Shown: one piece after another, positions 33,590 through 41,528 of the stretch
How positions within the stretch are numbered: the stretch's first letter is position 1
Layout: each line of letters opens with the position of its first letter
Source: Kitasatospora sp. GP82
Lineage (GTDB): Bacteria; Actinomycetota; Actinomycetes; Streptomycetales; Streptomycetaceae
Direction of reading: 5' to 3'
Assembly: GCF_029892105.1 (NCBI RefSeq)
Contig: NZ_JARZAJ010000015.1
Location: 62,001-126,000 of the forward strand
DNA: 64,000 bases
Program-made: the position numbers and the translations under genes
The notes under the pieces: model-generated
Seen by the model: the letters and a program-made list of their open reading frames with translations, nothing else
Told to the model about the DNA's origin: nothing
Databases searched by the model: none

Positions 33590-34066
33590 GTGAGCGAGCG
33601 CCTCAAGGCCGGCGACACCGCCCCCGCCTTCACCCTGCCCGACGCCGACGGCAAGCAGGTGTCCCTCGCCGACCACCTCGGCCGCAAGGTGATCGTCTAC
33701 TTCTACCCGGCCGCTCTCACCCCGGGCTGCACCACCCAGGCCTGCGACTTCACCGACAACCTCGAGGTCTTCGCCGGCGCCGGGTACGACATCATCGGCA
33801 TCTCCCCCGACAAGCCCGAGAAGCTCGGCAAGTTCCGCGAGACCGAGGACCTCAAGGTCACCCTGGTCTCCGACGAGGACAAGTCCGTCCTCGCGGCGTA
33901 CGGCGCCTACGGCGAGAAGCAGCTGTACGGCAAGACCGTGGTCGGCGTGATCCGTTCCACCGTCATCGTCGACGAGCAGGGCAAGGTCGAGCACGCCCTC
34001 TACAACGTCAAGGCCACCGGGCACGTCGCCAAGCTGCTTCGCGACCTGAAGATCCCCGCAGCCTGA
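33590..34066 (+). CDS. bcp: Thioredoxin-dependent thiol peroxidase (Bcp/PrxQ)
   Basis: An atypical 2-Cys peroxiredoxin of 158 residues reducing H2O2 and organic peroxides. The peroxidatic Cys is in YFYPAALTPGCTTQACDF, and the second Cys five residues later is the PrxQ-type resolving Cys. GISPDKPEKLGKFRE and the Arg in VGVIRST complete the active site. The start is GTG 33590. It is monocistronic and followed by a strong terminator. Confidence 0.95.
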   Translation: MSERLKAGDTAPAFTLPDADGKQVSLADHLGRKVIVYFYPAALTPGCTTQACDFTDNLEVFAGAGYDIIGISPDKPEKLGKFRETEDLKVTLVSDEDKSVLAAYGAYGEKQLYGKTVVGVIRSTVIVDEQGKVEHALYNVKATGHVAKLLRDLKIPAA

Positions 34067-34070
34067 CGCT

Positions 34071-34112
34071 CCGTTCGGCTCCCCCGGTCCGTCCACCGAG
34101 GGAGCCGAACGG
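34071..34112 (+). terminator. Terminator after bcp
   Basis: CCGTTCGGCTCCC (34071-34083) pairs with GGGAGCCGAACGG (34100-34112). It begins 5 nt after the bcp stop. Confidence 0.8.
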
Positions 34113-34125
34113 TTCATCCGGGCAC

Positions 34126-34205
34126 CGGGGTTCACCGCCCTGAGGTCGATGCCGAGTTCGGACGCCCGGGCCTTCGCCCCGACCGCCTCGTCGACGACGC
34201 GGTGG
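34126..34205 (-). pseudogene. Short minus-strand coding remnant
   Basis: On the minus strand a frame reads VVDEAVGAKARASELGIDL with strongly G/C-ending codons, typical of real Streptomyces genes. There is no start, no complete domain and no recognised family. It sits next to the CBM fragment, so both may be debris of deleted genes. Confidence 0.3.
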
Positions 34206-34226
34206 CACCGGCGCCGTCACCTCGGG

Positions 34227-34490
34227 TCAGCAGGGACCGAGGTCGTTCCAGACACCCCACTGGCCGGTGGTTGTGGGGTCCTCGCCCTGGCTCCACCACC
34301 TGTTGGTGTAGTAGTGGCCCTTCCACGAGACCTTGGTGCCGGTGGTGGCGTACGCGGTCGTCGCGGCCCAGCTCGGCGCGCCGGTGCAGCTCGCGGGAGT
34401 GCTCGGGCTGCTAGAACCGGCGGCGGCAGCGAACGCCACCCGCGTACCGGAGTTCCGGCGGCCGGCAGCGGCGGGACGCTGCTCCGCCAT
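34227..34490 (-). pseudogene. Orphan CBM5/12 chitin-binding fragment
   Basis: The last 50 residues (APSWAATTAYATTGTKVSW, then GHYYTNRWWSQGEDP and GQWGVWNDLGPC) are a complete carbohydrate-binding module of family 5/12 with its aromatic strip (W, YY, WW, W). Before it come only about 35 low-complexity residues with no credible signal peptide and no catalytic domain. It is most likely the 3' remnant of a chitinase or protease-type secreted enzyme gene. An 87-residue stand-alone protein starting at ATG 34490 is the alternative. Confidence 0.65.
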
Positions 34491-34803
34491 GGTTCGGATC
34501 AACACTCGGCCTCCAGGAGTGAGTGTCGGCGCGCTGTGGGGGACGCGCATGTGGGGGTTTCGGACACACCCCACAGCTGACCCACGGTCAACTCGCCGGA
34601 CTGCCACGCTGCAGGTTGGCGTGACCGTATGTGGTCTGAACCAGAAGGGTCAATAGGTCTGCACCAATTGACCGCCGTCCGTTGTCAAGTCCATGCGGTG
34701 ACTCTCATCACATCTTCATCTCCCGCACCCCGTAACCCCACTCCCCCACCACTCGTTCGTATCCGTGGGGGACGGGCGCATCATCAAGCCCGGGAGGACG
34801 ACA
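34491..34803. other. Region upstream of the HNH gene
   Basis: 313 nt of lower GC than its surroundings, with no supported gene. It probably carries the HNH promoter. Confidence 0.35.
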
Positions 34804-35649
34804 ATGCCGGTCAAGTACACGCGCGAGCTGCTCATTCGACTCGCCACCGAGTCGAGCAGCGTCAACGACATGATGCGCAGGCTCGGCGTACCGATGGCAG
34901 GCGGCACCCACAGCTACCTCAGCAAGCGCCTCAAGCACTACGGCATCGACACCACCCACTTCAACCAGGGTCGCCCCGACTACGGACGTCGCCGCTACAC
35001 CAGGGAACAACTGGCGGAGGCCGCTGCCAACAGCACCAGCATCAACGGAATGCTCGACTACATGGGCGTCACGCCGTACGACAGCATCTACTCGTACTTC
35101 AAGAAGCGACTCGCTGACTTCGGCATAGACACATCGCACTTCACCTTCCGGAGCGACGGCAGGCGCGGCCCAAAGCTGATCTCCAAGGACGTGTTGGCGC
35201 AAGTGGTCGCCGAGCGCTTCAGCATCAGCGGCGTCCTGCAAGCACTCGACCTGGTCGAGAGCGGTACCTCCCGACGACGAGTAAAGGAGAACATCGAGCT
35301 GCACGGAATCGACACCAGTCACTTCACCGGACAGCTGCACAACAAGGGCAAGAAGACCGGCCCGCGGCGCAAGCCCGAGGAACTACTCGTACAGCTACCT
35401 CCCGGCAGCCACCGAACTCCCGGGGACCGGCTGCGCGCCATGCTGGTGCACATCGGCCAACCCGACATCTGCGGCATGTGCGGCACTCCCCCCACCTGGC
35501 TCGGCGAGCCGATGACACTGGAGGTGGACCACATCAACGGCGACTGGCTCGACAACCGGGTCGAGAACCTCCGTTTGCTGTGCCCTAACTGTCACTCCAT
35601 CACCCCGACCTACTGCGGACGAAACAAGAAGGACGGACGCGCGGCCTGA
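34804..35649 (+). CDS. HNH endonuclease with three tandem N-terminal repeats
   Basis: A 281-residue protein. Residues 1-190 hold three repeats of about 60 residues, each with a helical T/S-R/K-E/D-x-L start, a central SxSxxxxxxxLG-like helix-turn-helix core, K-R-L/K-K-R-L and an end G-I-D-T-T/S-H-F (all three copies). The C-terminus is an HNH nuclease with zinc-finger Cys pairs (CGMCG, CPNC) and LEVDHINGDWLDNRVENLRLL. ATG 34804 has GGGAGG seven nt upstream. Codon bias is a little relaxed, and a tRNA lies 60 nt downstream. It is probably a phage- or mobile-type homing nuclease with modular DNA recognition. Confidence 0.85.
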   Translation: MPVKYTRELLIRLATESSSVNDMMRRLGVPMAGGTHSYLSKRLKHYGIDTTHFNQGRPDYGRRRYTREQLAEAAANSTSINGMLDYMGVTPYDSIYSYFKKRLADFGIDTSHFTFRSDGRRGPKLISKDVLAQVVAERFSISGVLQALDLVESGTSRRRVKENIELHGIDTSHFTGQLHNKGKKTGPRRKPEELLVQLPPGSHRTPGDRLRAMLVHIGQPDICGMCGTPPTWLGEPMTLEVDHINGDWLDNRVENLRLLCPNCHSITPTYCGRNKKDGRAA

Positions 35650-35667
35650 AGTTGGACCCGTTGCCCA

Positions 35668-35698
35668 TTACCCTCCCGCGACTCGCAGACGGTAGGCT
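35668..35698 (+). promoter_or_regulatory. Candidate tRNA promoter
   Basis: TTACCC (35668-35673) and TAGGCT (35693-35698) are separated by 19 nt, 11 nt before the tRNA 5' end. The spacing is slightly long. Confidence 0.35.
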
Positions 35699-35709
35699 GA
35701 CTTCAGCCT

Positions 35710-35784
35710 GCGCCCGTACTCCAGCTGGCTAGAGAGGTGCGACTTAGGATCGCAGTGTCGTGGGTTCGAGTCCCACCGGGCGCA
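35710..35784 (+). tRNA. tRNA with apparent anticodon UAG and short variable loop
   Basis: Cloverleaf: acceptor GCGCCCG/CGGGCGC (7 perfect pairs), UA, D-stem CUC/GAG with a GG-containing loop, anticodon stem TGCGA/TCGCA, loop CTTAGGA (anticodon TAG at 35755... read from loop positions 34-36, i.e. 35745-35747), 5-nt variable loop, T-stem GTGGG/CCCAC with TTCGAGT, discriminator A; no encoded CCA. UAG reads CUA (Leu), but bacterial leucine tRNAs have a long variable arm and this has a class I body resembling tRNA-Arg. Identity is therefore unresolved. Confidence 0.8.
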
Positions 35785-35792
35785 CAGGAAAA

Positions 35793-35831
35793 AGAGCCCC
35801 TTCTCCTTCAAATCCAAGGAGAAGGGGCTCT
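35793..35831. terminator. 16-bp bidirectional terminator (tRNA / rdgB)
   Basis: Arms 35793-35808 and 35816-35831 are perfectly complementary with a 7-nt loop, A-rich before and T-rich after. It should serve both the tRNA and the convergent rdgB gene. Confidence 0.9.
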
Positions 35832-35852
35832 CGCCTTTTCGCCGATATCCCG

Positions 35853-36461
35853 TCAGCCGAGCAGCTCGGCGACCACCGGGGCCAGGGCGCGGAAGGCCTG
35901 GCCGCGGTGGCTGATGGCGTTCTTCTCGGCGGGGGTGAGTTCGGCGCAGGTGCGGGTGTCGCCGAGGGGCTGGAGGATCGGGTCGTAGCCGAAGCCGCCG
36001 TCGCCGGAGGGGGCGGTGCGCAGAGTGCCGAGCAGGCGGCCCTCGACCACGCGCTCGGTGCCGTCGGGGAGGGCGAGTGCGGCGGCGCACGCGAAGTGGG
36101 CGCCGCGGTGCGGCTGGGCGATGTCGGAGAGCTGGGCGAGCAGCAGGTCCAGGTTGGCGCGGTCGTCGCCGTGCTTGCCGGCCCAGCGGGCGGAGAAGAT
36201 GCCGGGTGCGCCGCCCAGGACGTCCACGCAGAGGCCGGAGTCGTCGGCGACGGCGGGCAGTCCGGTGGCGCGGGCCAGGGCGTGCGCTTTCAGCAGGGCG
36301 TTCTCGGCGAAGGTGACACCGGTCTCGGGCACGTCCGGGATCTCGGGGTAGACGTCGGCTCCGACGAGTTCGACGTCCAGGCCGGCGTCGCCGAGGATGG
36401 CGTGCAGCTCGGCGACCTTGTGCTGGTTTCGGGTGGCGAGGACGAGGCGTCGGGTAGTCAT
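35853..36461 (-). CDS. rdgB: RdgB/HAM1 non-canonical purine NTP pyrophosphatase
   Basis: Hydrolyses dITP, XTP and ITP to monophosphates and cleans the nucleotide pool. The 202-residue protein has the start motif LVLATRNQHKVAEL, TFAENALLKAHALA, the catalytic ADDSGLCVDVL, GGFGYDPIL and KNAISHRGQA. ATG 36461 is chosen over an in-frame codon 9 nt upstream because the core begins MTTRRLVLATRN. It forms a minus-strand group with a lipoprotein and rph, as commonly found for rph-rdgB. Confidence 0.96.
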   Translation of the reverse strand: MTTRRLVLATRNQHKVAELHAILGDAGLDVELVGADVYPEIPDVPETGVTFAENALLKAHALARATGLPAVADDSGLCVDVLGGAPGIFSARWAGKHGDDRANLDLLLAQLSDIAQPHRGAHFACAAALALPDGTERVVEGRLLGTLRTAPSGDGGFGYDPILQPLGDTRTCAELTPAEKNAISHRGQAFRALAPVVAELLG

Positions 36462-36483
36462 GCAGCCCACCCTAACCAGTGGC

Positions 36484-36873
36484 TCAGCCGGTGCAGACCT
36501 TGCTCAGCTTGGCCGCCGCGTCGCCGAGCGGCTTGAGGTCGGGGGCCTCCTTGGAGTCGACCGCCTGCTGCACCTTGTCGGCCTGGGTCTGGAGGTCGGC
36601 GATGGCCTTGGTGAGGTCGGTGTCGCTGGAGTTGCGGCCGAGCTGGTCGAGGTCCTTCTTGAGCTTCTGCATGGCCCGGCCCGCAGCCTGTGGGTCCTTG
36701 TCGGCGTTGTTGAAGGCGGTGGAGGCGTCCGCGACATCGCCGGTGATCTTCACGGCGGTGTTGCCGCAGTCGATCGCCTTCTGGGTGGCGGAGCAACTGA
36801 CGGCGCTGAGTGGGAGGAGAAGGATGAGCGCGGCCACGGCAAGGGTGGTGGAGCGGTTGATGCTGTGCTGCAT
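36484..36873 (-). CDS. Small predicted lipoprotein
   Basis: A 129-residue protein with a type II signal peptide; lipobox LSAVSC, mature Cys27. The mature part is helical and charged (QKLKKDLDQLGRNSSDTDLT), with two further Cys (36 and near the C-terminus) that may pair. No family is recognised. It lies between rph and rdgB, 22 nt from the rdgB start, and is probably separately transcribed, since a terminator follows rph. Confidence 0.85.
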   Translation of the reverse strand: MQHSINRSTTLAVAALILLLPLSAVSCSATQKAIDCGNTAVKITGDVADASTAFNNADKDPQAAGRAMQKLKKDLDQLGRNSSDTDLTKAIADLQTQADKVQQAVDSKEAPDLKPLGDAAAKLSKVCTG

Positions 36874-36971
36874 CGCTGATCCTCCGGTGATGGCGCTGGG
36901 GCTGGTCCGGTAGCGGAAGACGGTCGTTCGGGCGCCGACGGTTCCCGGGGCCGGACGACTGTGCCGAACGG

Positions 36972-37017
36972 TACGGGCTCCGGGGCCCGCCTGTACAGCG
37001 GTCGCGCCCGGAGCCCG
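36972..37017 (-). terminator. Terminator after rph
   Basis: ACGGGCTCCGGG (36972-36983) pairs with CCCGGAGCCCGT (37006-37017). The 22-nt loop itself contains the palindrome CTGTACAG. It lies 17 nt beyond the rph stop. Confidence 0.75.
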
Positions 37018-37033
37018 TGCCCCTGACGGAGGG

Positions 37034-37759
<726 letters not shown>

Positions 37760-37790
37760 AGCCTCCGAGCCTAGTCGTTCCCGGGGAGTA

Positions 37791-37827
37791 CGAAGGCCCG
37801 CCGACCGTGTGGGTCGGCGGGCCTTCG
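37791..37827 (-). terminator. 16-bp terminator after the PTS EIIB gene
   Basis: Arms 37791-37806 and 37812-37827 are perfectly complementary with loop GTGTG. It lies 16 nt beyond the EIIB stop and upstream of rph. Confidence 0.88.
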
Positions 37828-37842
37828 TGGTGAGCCGTCGGC

Positions 37843-38079
37843 TCAGTCCATCATGTCCTCGATCTCACCGGCGATCGGGTCGGCGTCGGTGCCGATGACG
37901 ACCTGGATCGCGGTGCCCATCTTGACGACACCGTGGGCGCCGGCGGCCTTGAGCGCGGCTTCGTCGACCAGTTCGGGGTTGACGACCTCGGTACGCAGGC
38001 GGGTGATGCAGCCCTCGACCTCTTCGATGTTGTCGAGGCCGCCGAGGCCGGCGACGATCTTCTCAGCCTTGCTGGCCAT
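37843..38079 (-). CDS. nagF: PTS glucose/GlcNAc-type EIIB protein (NagF-like)
   Basis: A 78-residue stand-alone EIIB domain that accepts phosphate from EIIA and passes it to the sugar bound by EIIC. The phospho-Cys24 is in VEGCITRLR; the rest (AHGVVKMGTAIQVVIG) matches the glucose-family EIIB fold. It is divergent from the EIIC gene at 38450 across a shared region containing a dre site. In S. coelicolor the equivalent gene is nagF beside nagE1 and nagE2. The symbol is by synteny and family. Confidence 0.93.
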   Translation of the reverse strand: MASKAEKIVAGLGGLDNIEEVEGCITRLRTEVVNPELVDEAALKAAGAHGVVKMGTAIQVVIGTDADPIAGEIEDMMD

Positions 38080-38449
38080 GTCTTTCTCCCTCTGTCTCGG
38101 CGCGTCGGCTGCTCTGCCGGGTGCCGTCCTGCTCGGTGCGTTGGGTTACTGCCGGAGGTGATGCGGGCTCAGATGCCGCGCTGCCCAACAGCGCGACCAG
38201 CATCACCCGAGTCTGGCCGATATGCCACGTTAGTCCACTTTTGGCCCAATTCGGCGCGCGAGTTACTGATCTTCACCCAAGGATGAACGATCAGTGGGAC
38301 CTGGGTCCGACGCGACCGACTCTGCGATAAGTGGTCTACACCAATATTAGGTGCACTCCGGACAACGCGGGACCGGCCCCCGGTGTTCCTGACACCCGCA
38401 CCGACCGAACGGCCGTCACAGGCGGGCCAAGCGCACCCGGAGGGCGAAG
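38080..38449. other. 370-nt divergent PTS control region
   Basis: It separates the divergent EIIB and EIIC genes and includes the dre site at 38330-38345 and AT-richer stretches (about 38215-38290 and 38335-38355) that are the likely promoters. No gene is supported. Confidence 0.6.
38330..38345. promoter_or_regulatory. dre site (DasR operator)
   Basis: AGTGGTCTACACCAAT fits the 16-bp DasR responsive element (consensus close to ACTGGTCTACACCATT, partly palindromic). DasR is a GntR-family repressor released by glucosamine-6-phosphate. The site should control both divergent PTS genes. Confidence 0.9.
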
Positions 38450-39742
38450 ATGAGTTCAGCAGGTGCCACGGCAGTCCCCCGGACACAGCGGTGGCACAAC
38501 CTCTACGGCGGCCTGCAGAAGATGGGGCGCAGCCTTCAGCTGCCGGTCGCCGTGCTCCCCGCGGCGGGCATGCTGAACCGGCTCGGCCAGGACGACGTCT
38601 TCGGCAAGGACGGCCTCGGCTGGGACGACGCCGCCAAGGTCTTCGCCGCCGCCGGTGGCGCCCTGCTGGACTCCTCGCTCGGCCTTCCGCTGCTGTTCTG
38701 CATCGGCGTGGCCATCGGCATGGCCAAGAAGGCCGACGGCTCCACCGCGCTGGCCGCGGTCGTCGGCTTCCTCGTCTACTACAAGGTGCTGCACGCCTTC
38801 CCGGTCGACTGCAAGGCGCCGACCGAGCTGGTCGGCGACCAGTGCGTGGACTTCACCTCGGCCAGGGCGGCGGCCGCGACGTACCAGAACCCGGGCGTGC
38901 TGGGCGGCATCCTGATCGGCCTGATGTCCGCCTGGCTGTGGGTGCGCTTCCACCGCACCAAGCTGGTGGACTGGCTCGGCTTCTTCAACGGCCGCCGCCT
39001 GGTGCCGATGATCACCGCACTGGTGGGACTGGCCCTCGCCTGCCTCTGCCTGTGGGTCTGGCCGCCGATCGGGGACGGGCTCACCTCCTTCAGCAGGTGG
39101 CTCTCCGATCTGGGCGCGACGGGCTCCGGAATCTTCGGCCTGGCCAACCGCGCGCTGCTCCTGATCGGTATGCACCAGCTGCTGAACACCTTCGTCTGGT
39201 TCCAGTTCGGCGACTACCCGAAGCCCGACGGCACCGTGGCCCACGGCGACATCCCCCGCTTCCTGGCGGGCGACCCGACGGCCGGACAGTTCACCTCCGG
39301 CTTCTTCCCGATCATGATGTTCGCACTGCCCGCCGCCGCGATGGCCATCGCGCACTCGGCCAAGCCGCACCGCCGCAAGGAGATCTACGGCCTGATGACC
39401 TCGGTGGCGCTGACCTCCTTCGTCACCGGTGTCACCGAGCCGATCGAGTACTCCTTCGCCTACATCGCCCCGGCCCTCTACGGTGCGCACGCCGTACTGA
39501 CGGGTGTCTCCATGGCGGTCACCTGGGCGATGGGGGTGCACGACGGCTTCAGCTTCTCGGCCGGCCTGATCGACTACGTGATCAACTGGGGTCTGGCCAC
39601 CAGACCGTGGCTGATCATCCCGATCGGACTCTGCTTCGCGGTGGTCTACTACGCGGTCTTCCGCTTCATCATCGTGAGGTTCGATCTGAAGACCCCCGGG
39701 CGCGAGGACGAGTCCGAGGTCGAGGACGTCACCAAAGCCTGA
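38450..39742 (+). CDS. nagE1: PTS EIIC permease, GlcNAc type (NagE1-like)
   Basis: A 430-residue glucose/GlcNAc-family EIIC importing and phosphorylating GlcNAc with separate EIIB. It has about ten TM helices; the N-terminus contains LQKMGRSLQLPVAVLPAAG and GLPLLFCIGVAIGMAKKADG, and the substrate motif SFVTGVTEPIEYSFAYIAP. Next to nagE2 it is a clear paralogue. Differences include an extra Cys-bearing loop (about 120-135, PVDCKAP...GDQCVDF). Regulation is through the upstream dre. Confidence 0.93.
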   Translation: MSSAGATAVPRTQRWHNLYGGLQKMGRSLQLPVAVLPAAGMLNRLGQDDVFGKDGLGWDDAAKVFAAAGGALLDSSLGLPLLFCIGVAIGMAKKADGSTALAAVVGFLVYYKVLHAFPVDCKAPTELVGDQCVDFTSARAAAATYQNPGVLGGILIGLMSAWLWVRFHRTKLVDWLGFFNGRRLVPMITALVGLALACLCLWVWPPIGDGLTSFSRWLSDLGATGSGIFGLANRALLLIGMHQLLNTFVWFQFGDYPKPDGTVAHGDIPRFLAGDPTAGQFTSGFFPIMMFALPAAAMAIAHSAKPHRRKEIYGLMTSVALTSFVTGVTEPIEYSFAYIAPALYGAHAVLTGVSMAVTWAMGVHDGFSFSAGLIDYVINWGLATRPWLIIPIGLCFAVVYYAVFRFIIVRFDLKTPGREDESEVEDVTKA

Positions 39743-39755
39743 TCCCGGTCCGCAG

Positions 39756-39786
39756 AAGGCTCCCGGTCCCACTGCCCGGGGGCCTT
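39756..39786 (+). terminator. Terminator after nagE1
   Basis: AAGGCTCCCGG (39756-39766) pairs with CCGGGGGCCTT (39776-39786) with one G-T wobble, followed by T. Confidence 0.72.
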
Positions 39787-40039
39787 TCGGCATCCTGGAA
39801 AGGGGCCGAATGCCCCGCCGGAATCAGTTGCCCCGAATATCGGTGCACCGCGGCAGGGCGAGAGCGGGCCCCGGCGCGGTGCACCGGCGGCGGACGGGGC
39901 CTTTTGTTGCGCAACTCTCCAAAATCGAAATCACGCCCGGTGGCCATGATCGTCAATCCGCAACAAGGTTTCGATTTCATAGCACTTCCCAGCCGCACGG
40001 CTTCCAGGGGTTCCCCCCCTTGTCGGCGCGTGCTACAAA

Positions 40040-40071
40040 ACTGGTCTACACCACTAGTGGTGTAGACCAGT
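40040..40071. promoter_or_regulatory. Double dre operator, perfect 32-bp palindrome
   Basis: ACTGGTCTACACCACT (40040-40055) is followed without gap by its exact reverse complement AGTGGTGTAGACCAGT (40056-40071). Each half is a near-consensus dre. Two abutting sites 65 nt before the nagE2 ATG imply strong, perhaps cooperative, DasR repression. Confidence 0.93.
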
Positions 40072-40135
40072 TCGCGGTTCGGCCCCCGAAGCACCTCCCC
40101 CGACCGACCCGCCCTGTCGTTAGGAACCATCCCCC

Positions 40136-41410
40136 ATGAGTACGACTGCGCAGGCACCGACGCCCGCTGCGGCACCGGCCCCTTCCCCCGCCAAGAAGTT
40201 CGGCCAGAACCTGCTCCAGGGCCTTCAGAAGATCGGCCGCAGCCTCCAGCTCCCGATCGCGGTCCTGCCCGCAGCCGGCCTGCTGCTGCGGCTGGGCCAG
40301 GATGACGTCTTCGGCAAGGACGGGCTGCAGTGGGACAAGGTCGCCGCGGTGTTCTCCACCGCAGGCGGGGCTGTCTTCGACAACCTCCCGCTGCTCTTCG
40401 CGGTGGGCATCGCGATCGGCTTCGCCAAGAAGGCCGACGGCTCCACCGCCCTCGCCGCCCTGGTCGGCTTCCTGGTCTACAAGAACGTGCTGACCGCGTT
40501 CCCGATCACCGAGGGCCACATCGAGAACGGCAAGTGGGTCGCCGCGACGTACCAGAACCCGGGCGTGCTCGGCGGTATCGTCATCGGTCTGCTGAGCGCG
40601 GTCCTGTGGCAGAAGTACCACCGCACCAAGCTGGTGGACTGGCTCGGCTTCTTCAACGGCCGCCGACTCGTCCCGATCATCATGGCCTTCGTCGGCACCG
40701 CCGTCGGCGTGCTCTTCGCCCTCTGCTGGGGCCCGGTCGGTGACGCCATCGGCAGCCTGAACAACACCCTGATCGGTGCCGGTGCCTTCGGCGCCGGAGC
40801 CTTCGGCCTGATCAACCGCGGCCTGCTGCCGGTCGGCATGCACCAGTTCGTCAACTCCTACGCCTGGTTCCAGACCGGTGACTTCACCAAGTCCGACGGC
40901 ACCGTCGTCCACGGCGACCTGACCCGCTTCTTCGCCGGTGACCCCACCGCCGGACAGTTCATGTCGGGCTTCTACCCGATCATGATGTTCGCGCTCCCGG
41001 CCGCCGCCATCGCCATCGCGCACTGTGCCCGCCCCGAGCGCCGTCCGGCCGTGCTGGGCATGATGATCTCCCTGGCCCTGACCTCCTTCGTCACCGGTGT
41101 AACGGAGCCGATCGAGTTCTCCTTCATGTTCATCGCGCCGGTCCTGTACGCGATCCACGCCGTGCTGACCGCGCTCTCGATGGGTGTCACCTGGGCCCTC
41201 GGCGTCCACGACGGCTTCACCTTCTCCGGCGGCCTGATCGACTACGCACTCGCCTGGAGCAAGGCCAGCGAGCCGTGGCTGATCATCCCGATCGGCCTGG
41301 TCTTCGCGGCGCTGTACTACGTGCTCTTCCGCTTCGCGATCACCAAGTTCAACCTCCCCACCCCGGGCCGCGAGCCCGAGGGCGAGATCGAGGACGTCAC
41401 CAAGGCCTGA
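40136..41410 (+). CDS. nagE2: PTS EIIC permease, GlcNAc-specific (NagE2-like)
   Basis: A 424-residue EIIC, the principal GlcNAc permease in S. coelicolor by analogy. A Pro/Ala N-terminus leads to LQKIGRSLQLPIAVLPAAGL, PLLFAVGIAIGFAKKADGST, KLVDWLGFFNGRRLVP and SFVTGVTEPIEFSFMFIAP, ending in GREPEGEIEDVTKA like its paralogue. It has its own terminator and double dre site. Confidence 0.94.
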   Translation: MSTTAQAPTPAAAPAPSPAKKFGQNLLQGLQKIGRSLQLPIAVLPAAGLLLRLGQDDVFGKDGLQWDKVAAVFSTAGGAVFDNLPLLFAVGIAIGFAKKADGSTALAALVGFLVYKNVLTAFPITEGHIENGKWVAATYQNPGVLGGIVIGLLSAVLWQKYHRTKLVDWLGFFNGRRLVPIIMAFVGTAVGVLFALCWGPVGDAIGSLNNTLIGAGAFGAGAFGLINRGLLPVGMHQFVNSYAWFQTGDFTKSDGTVVHGDLTRFFAGDPTAGQFMSGFYPIMMFALPAAAIAIAHCARPERRPAVLGMMISLALTSFVTGVTEPIEFSFMFIAPVLYAIHAVLTALSMGVTWALGVHDGFTFSGGLIDYALAWSKASEPWLIIPIGLVFAALYYVLFRFAITKFNLPTPGREPEGEIEDVTKA

Positions 41411-41425
41411 CGCCTCCTCGGCCCA

Positions 41426-41458
41426 CGGACCCCGCCCTGTCGACCAGGGCGGGGTCCG
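41426..41458. terminator. Terminator after nagE2
   Basis: CGGACCCCGCCCTG (41426-41439) pairs perfectly with CAGGGCGGGGTCCG (41445-41458), loop TCGAC. It lies between convergent genes. Confidence 0.88.
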
Positions 41459-41528
41459 CTCGTATCCACGGGGTCACAGCCGCCCGGCGGCGGCGTGCAG
41501 GCGGTACCCGGCTGCCGACTGCGGAGAC

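Larger units (their letters stand above)
39743..40135. other. 393-nt region between the EIIC genes
   Basis: It contains the nagE1 terminator (39756-39786), a stretch without recognised features, and the double dre operator (40040-40071) in the nagE2 promoter area. nagE2 is thus independently transcribed. Confidence 0.6.

Noticed and set aside
34804..35784. Integrated mobile element with the tRNA as attachment site
   Set aside because: The HNH gene abuts the tRNA 5' side, but there is no integrase, no excisionase and no duplicated tRNA 3' end in the flanks.
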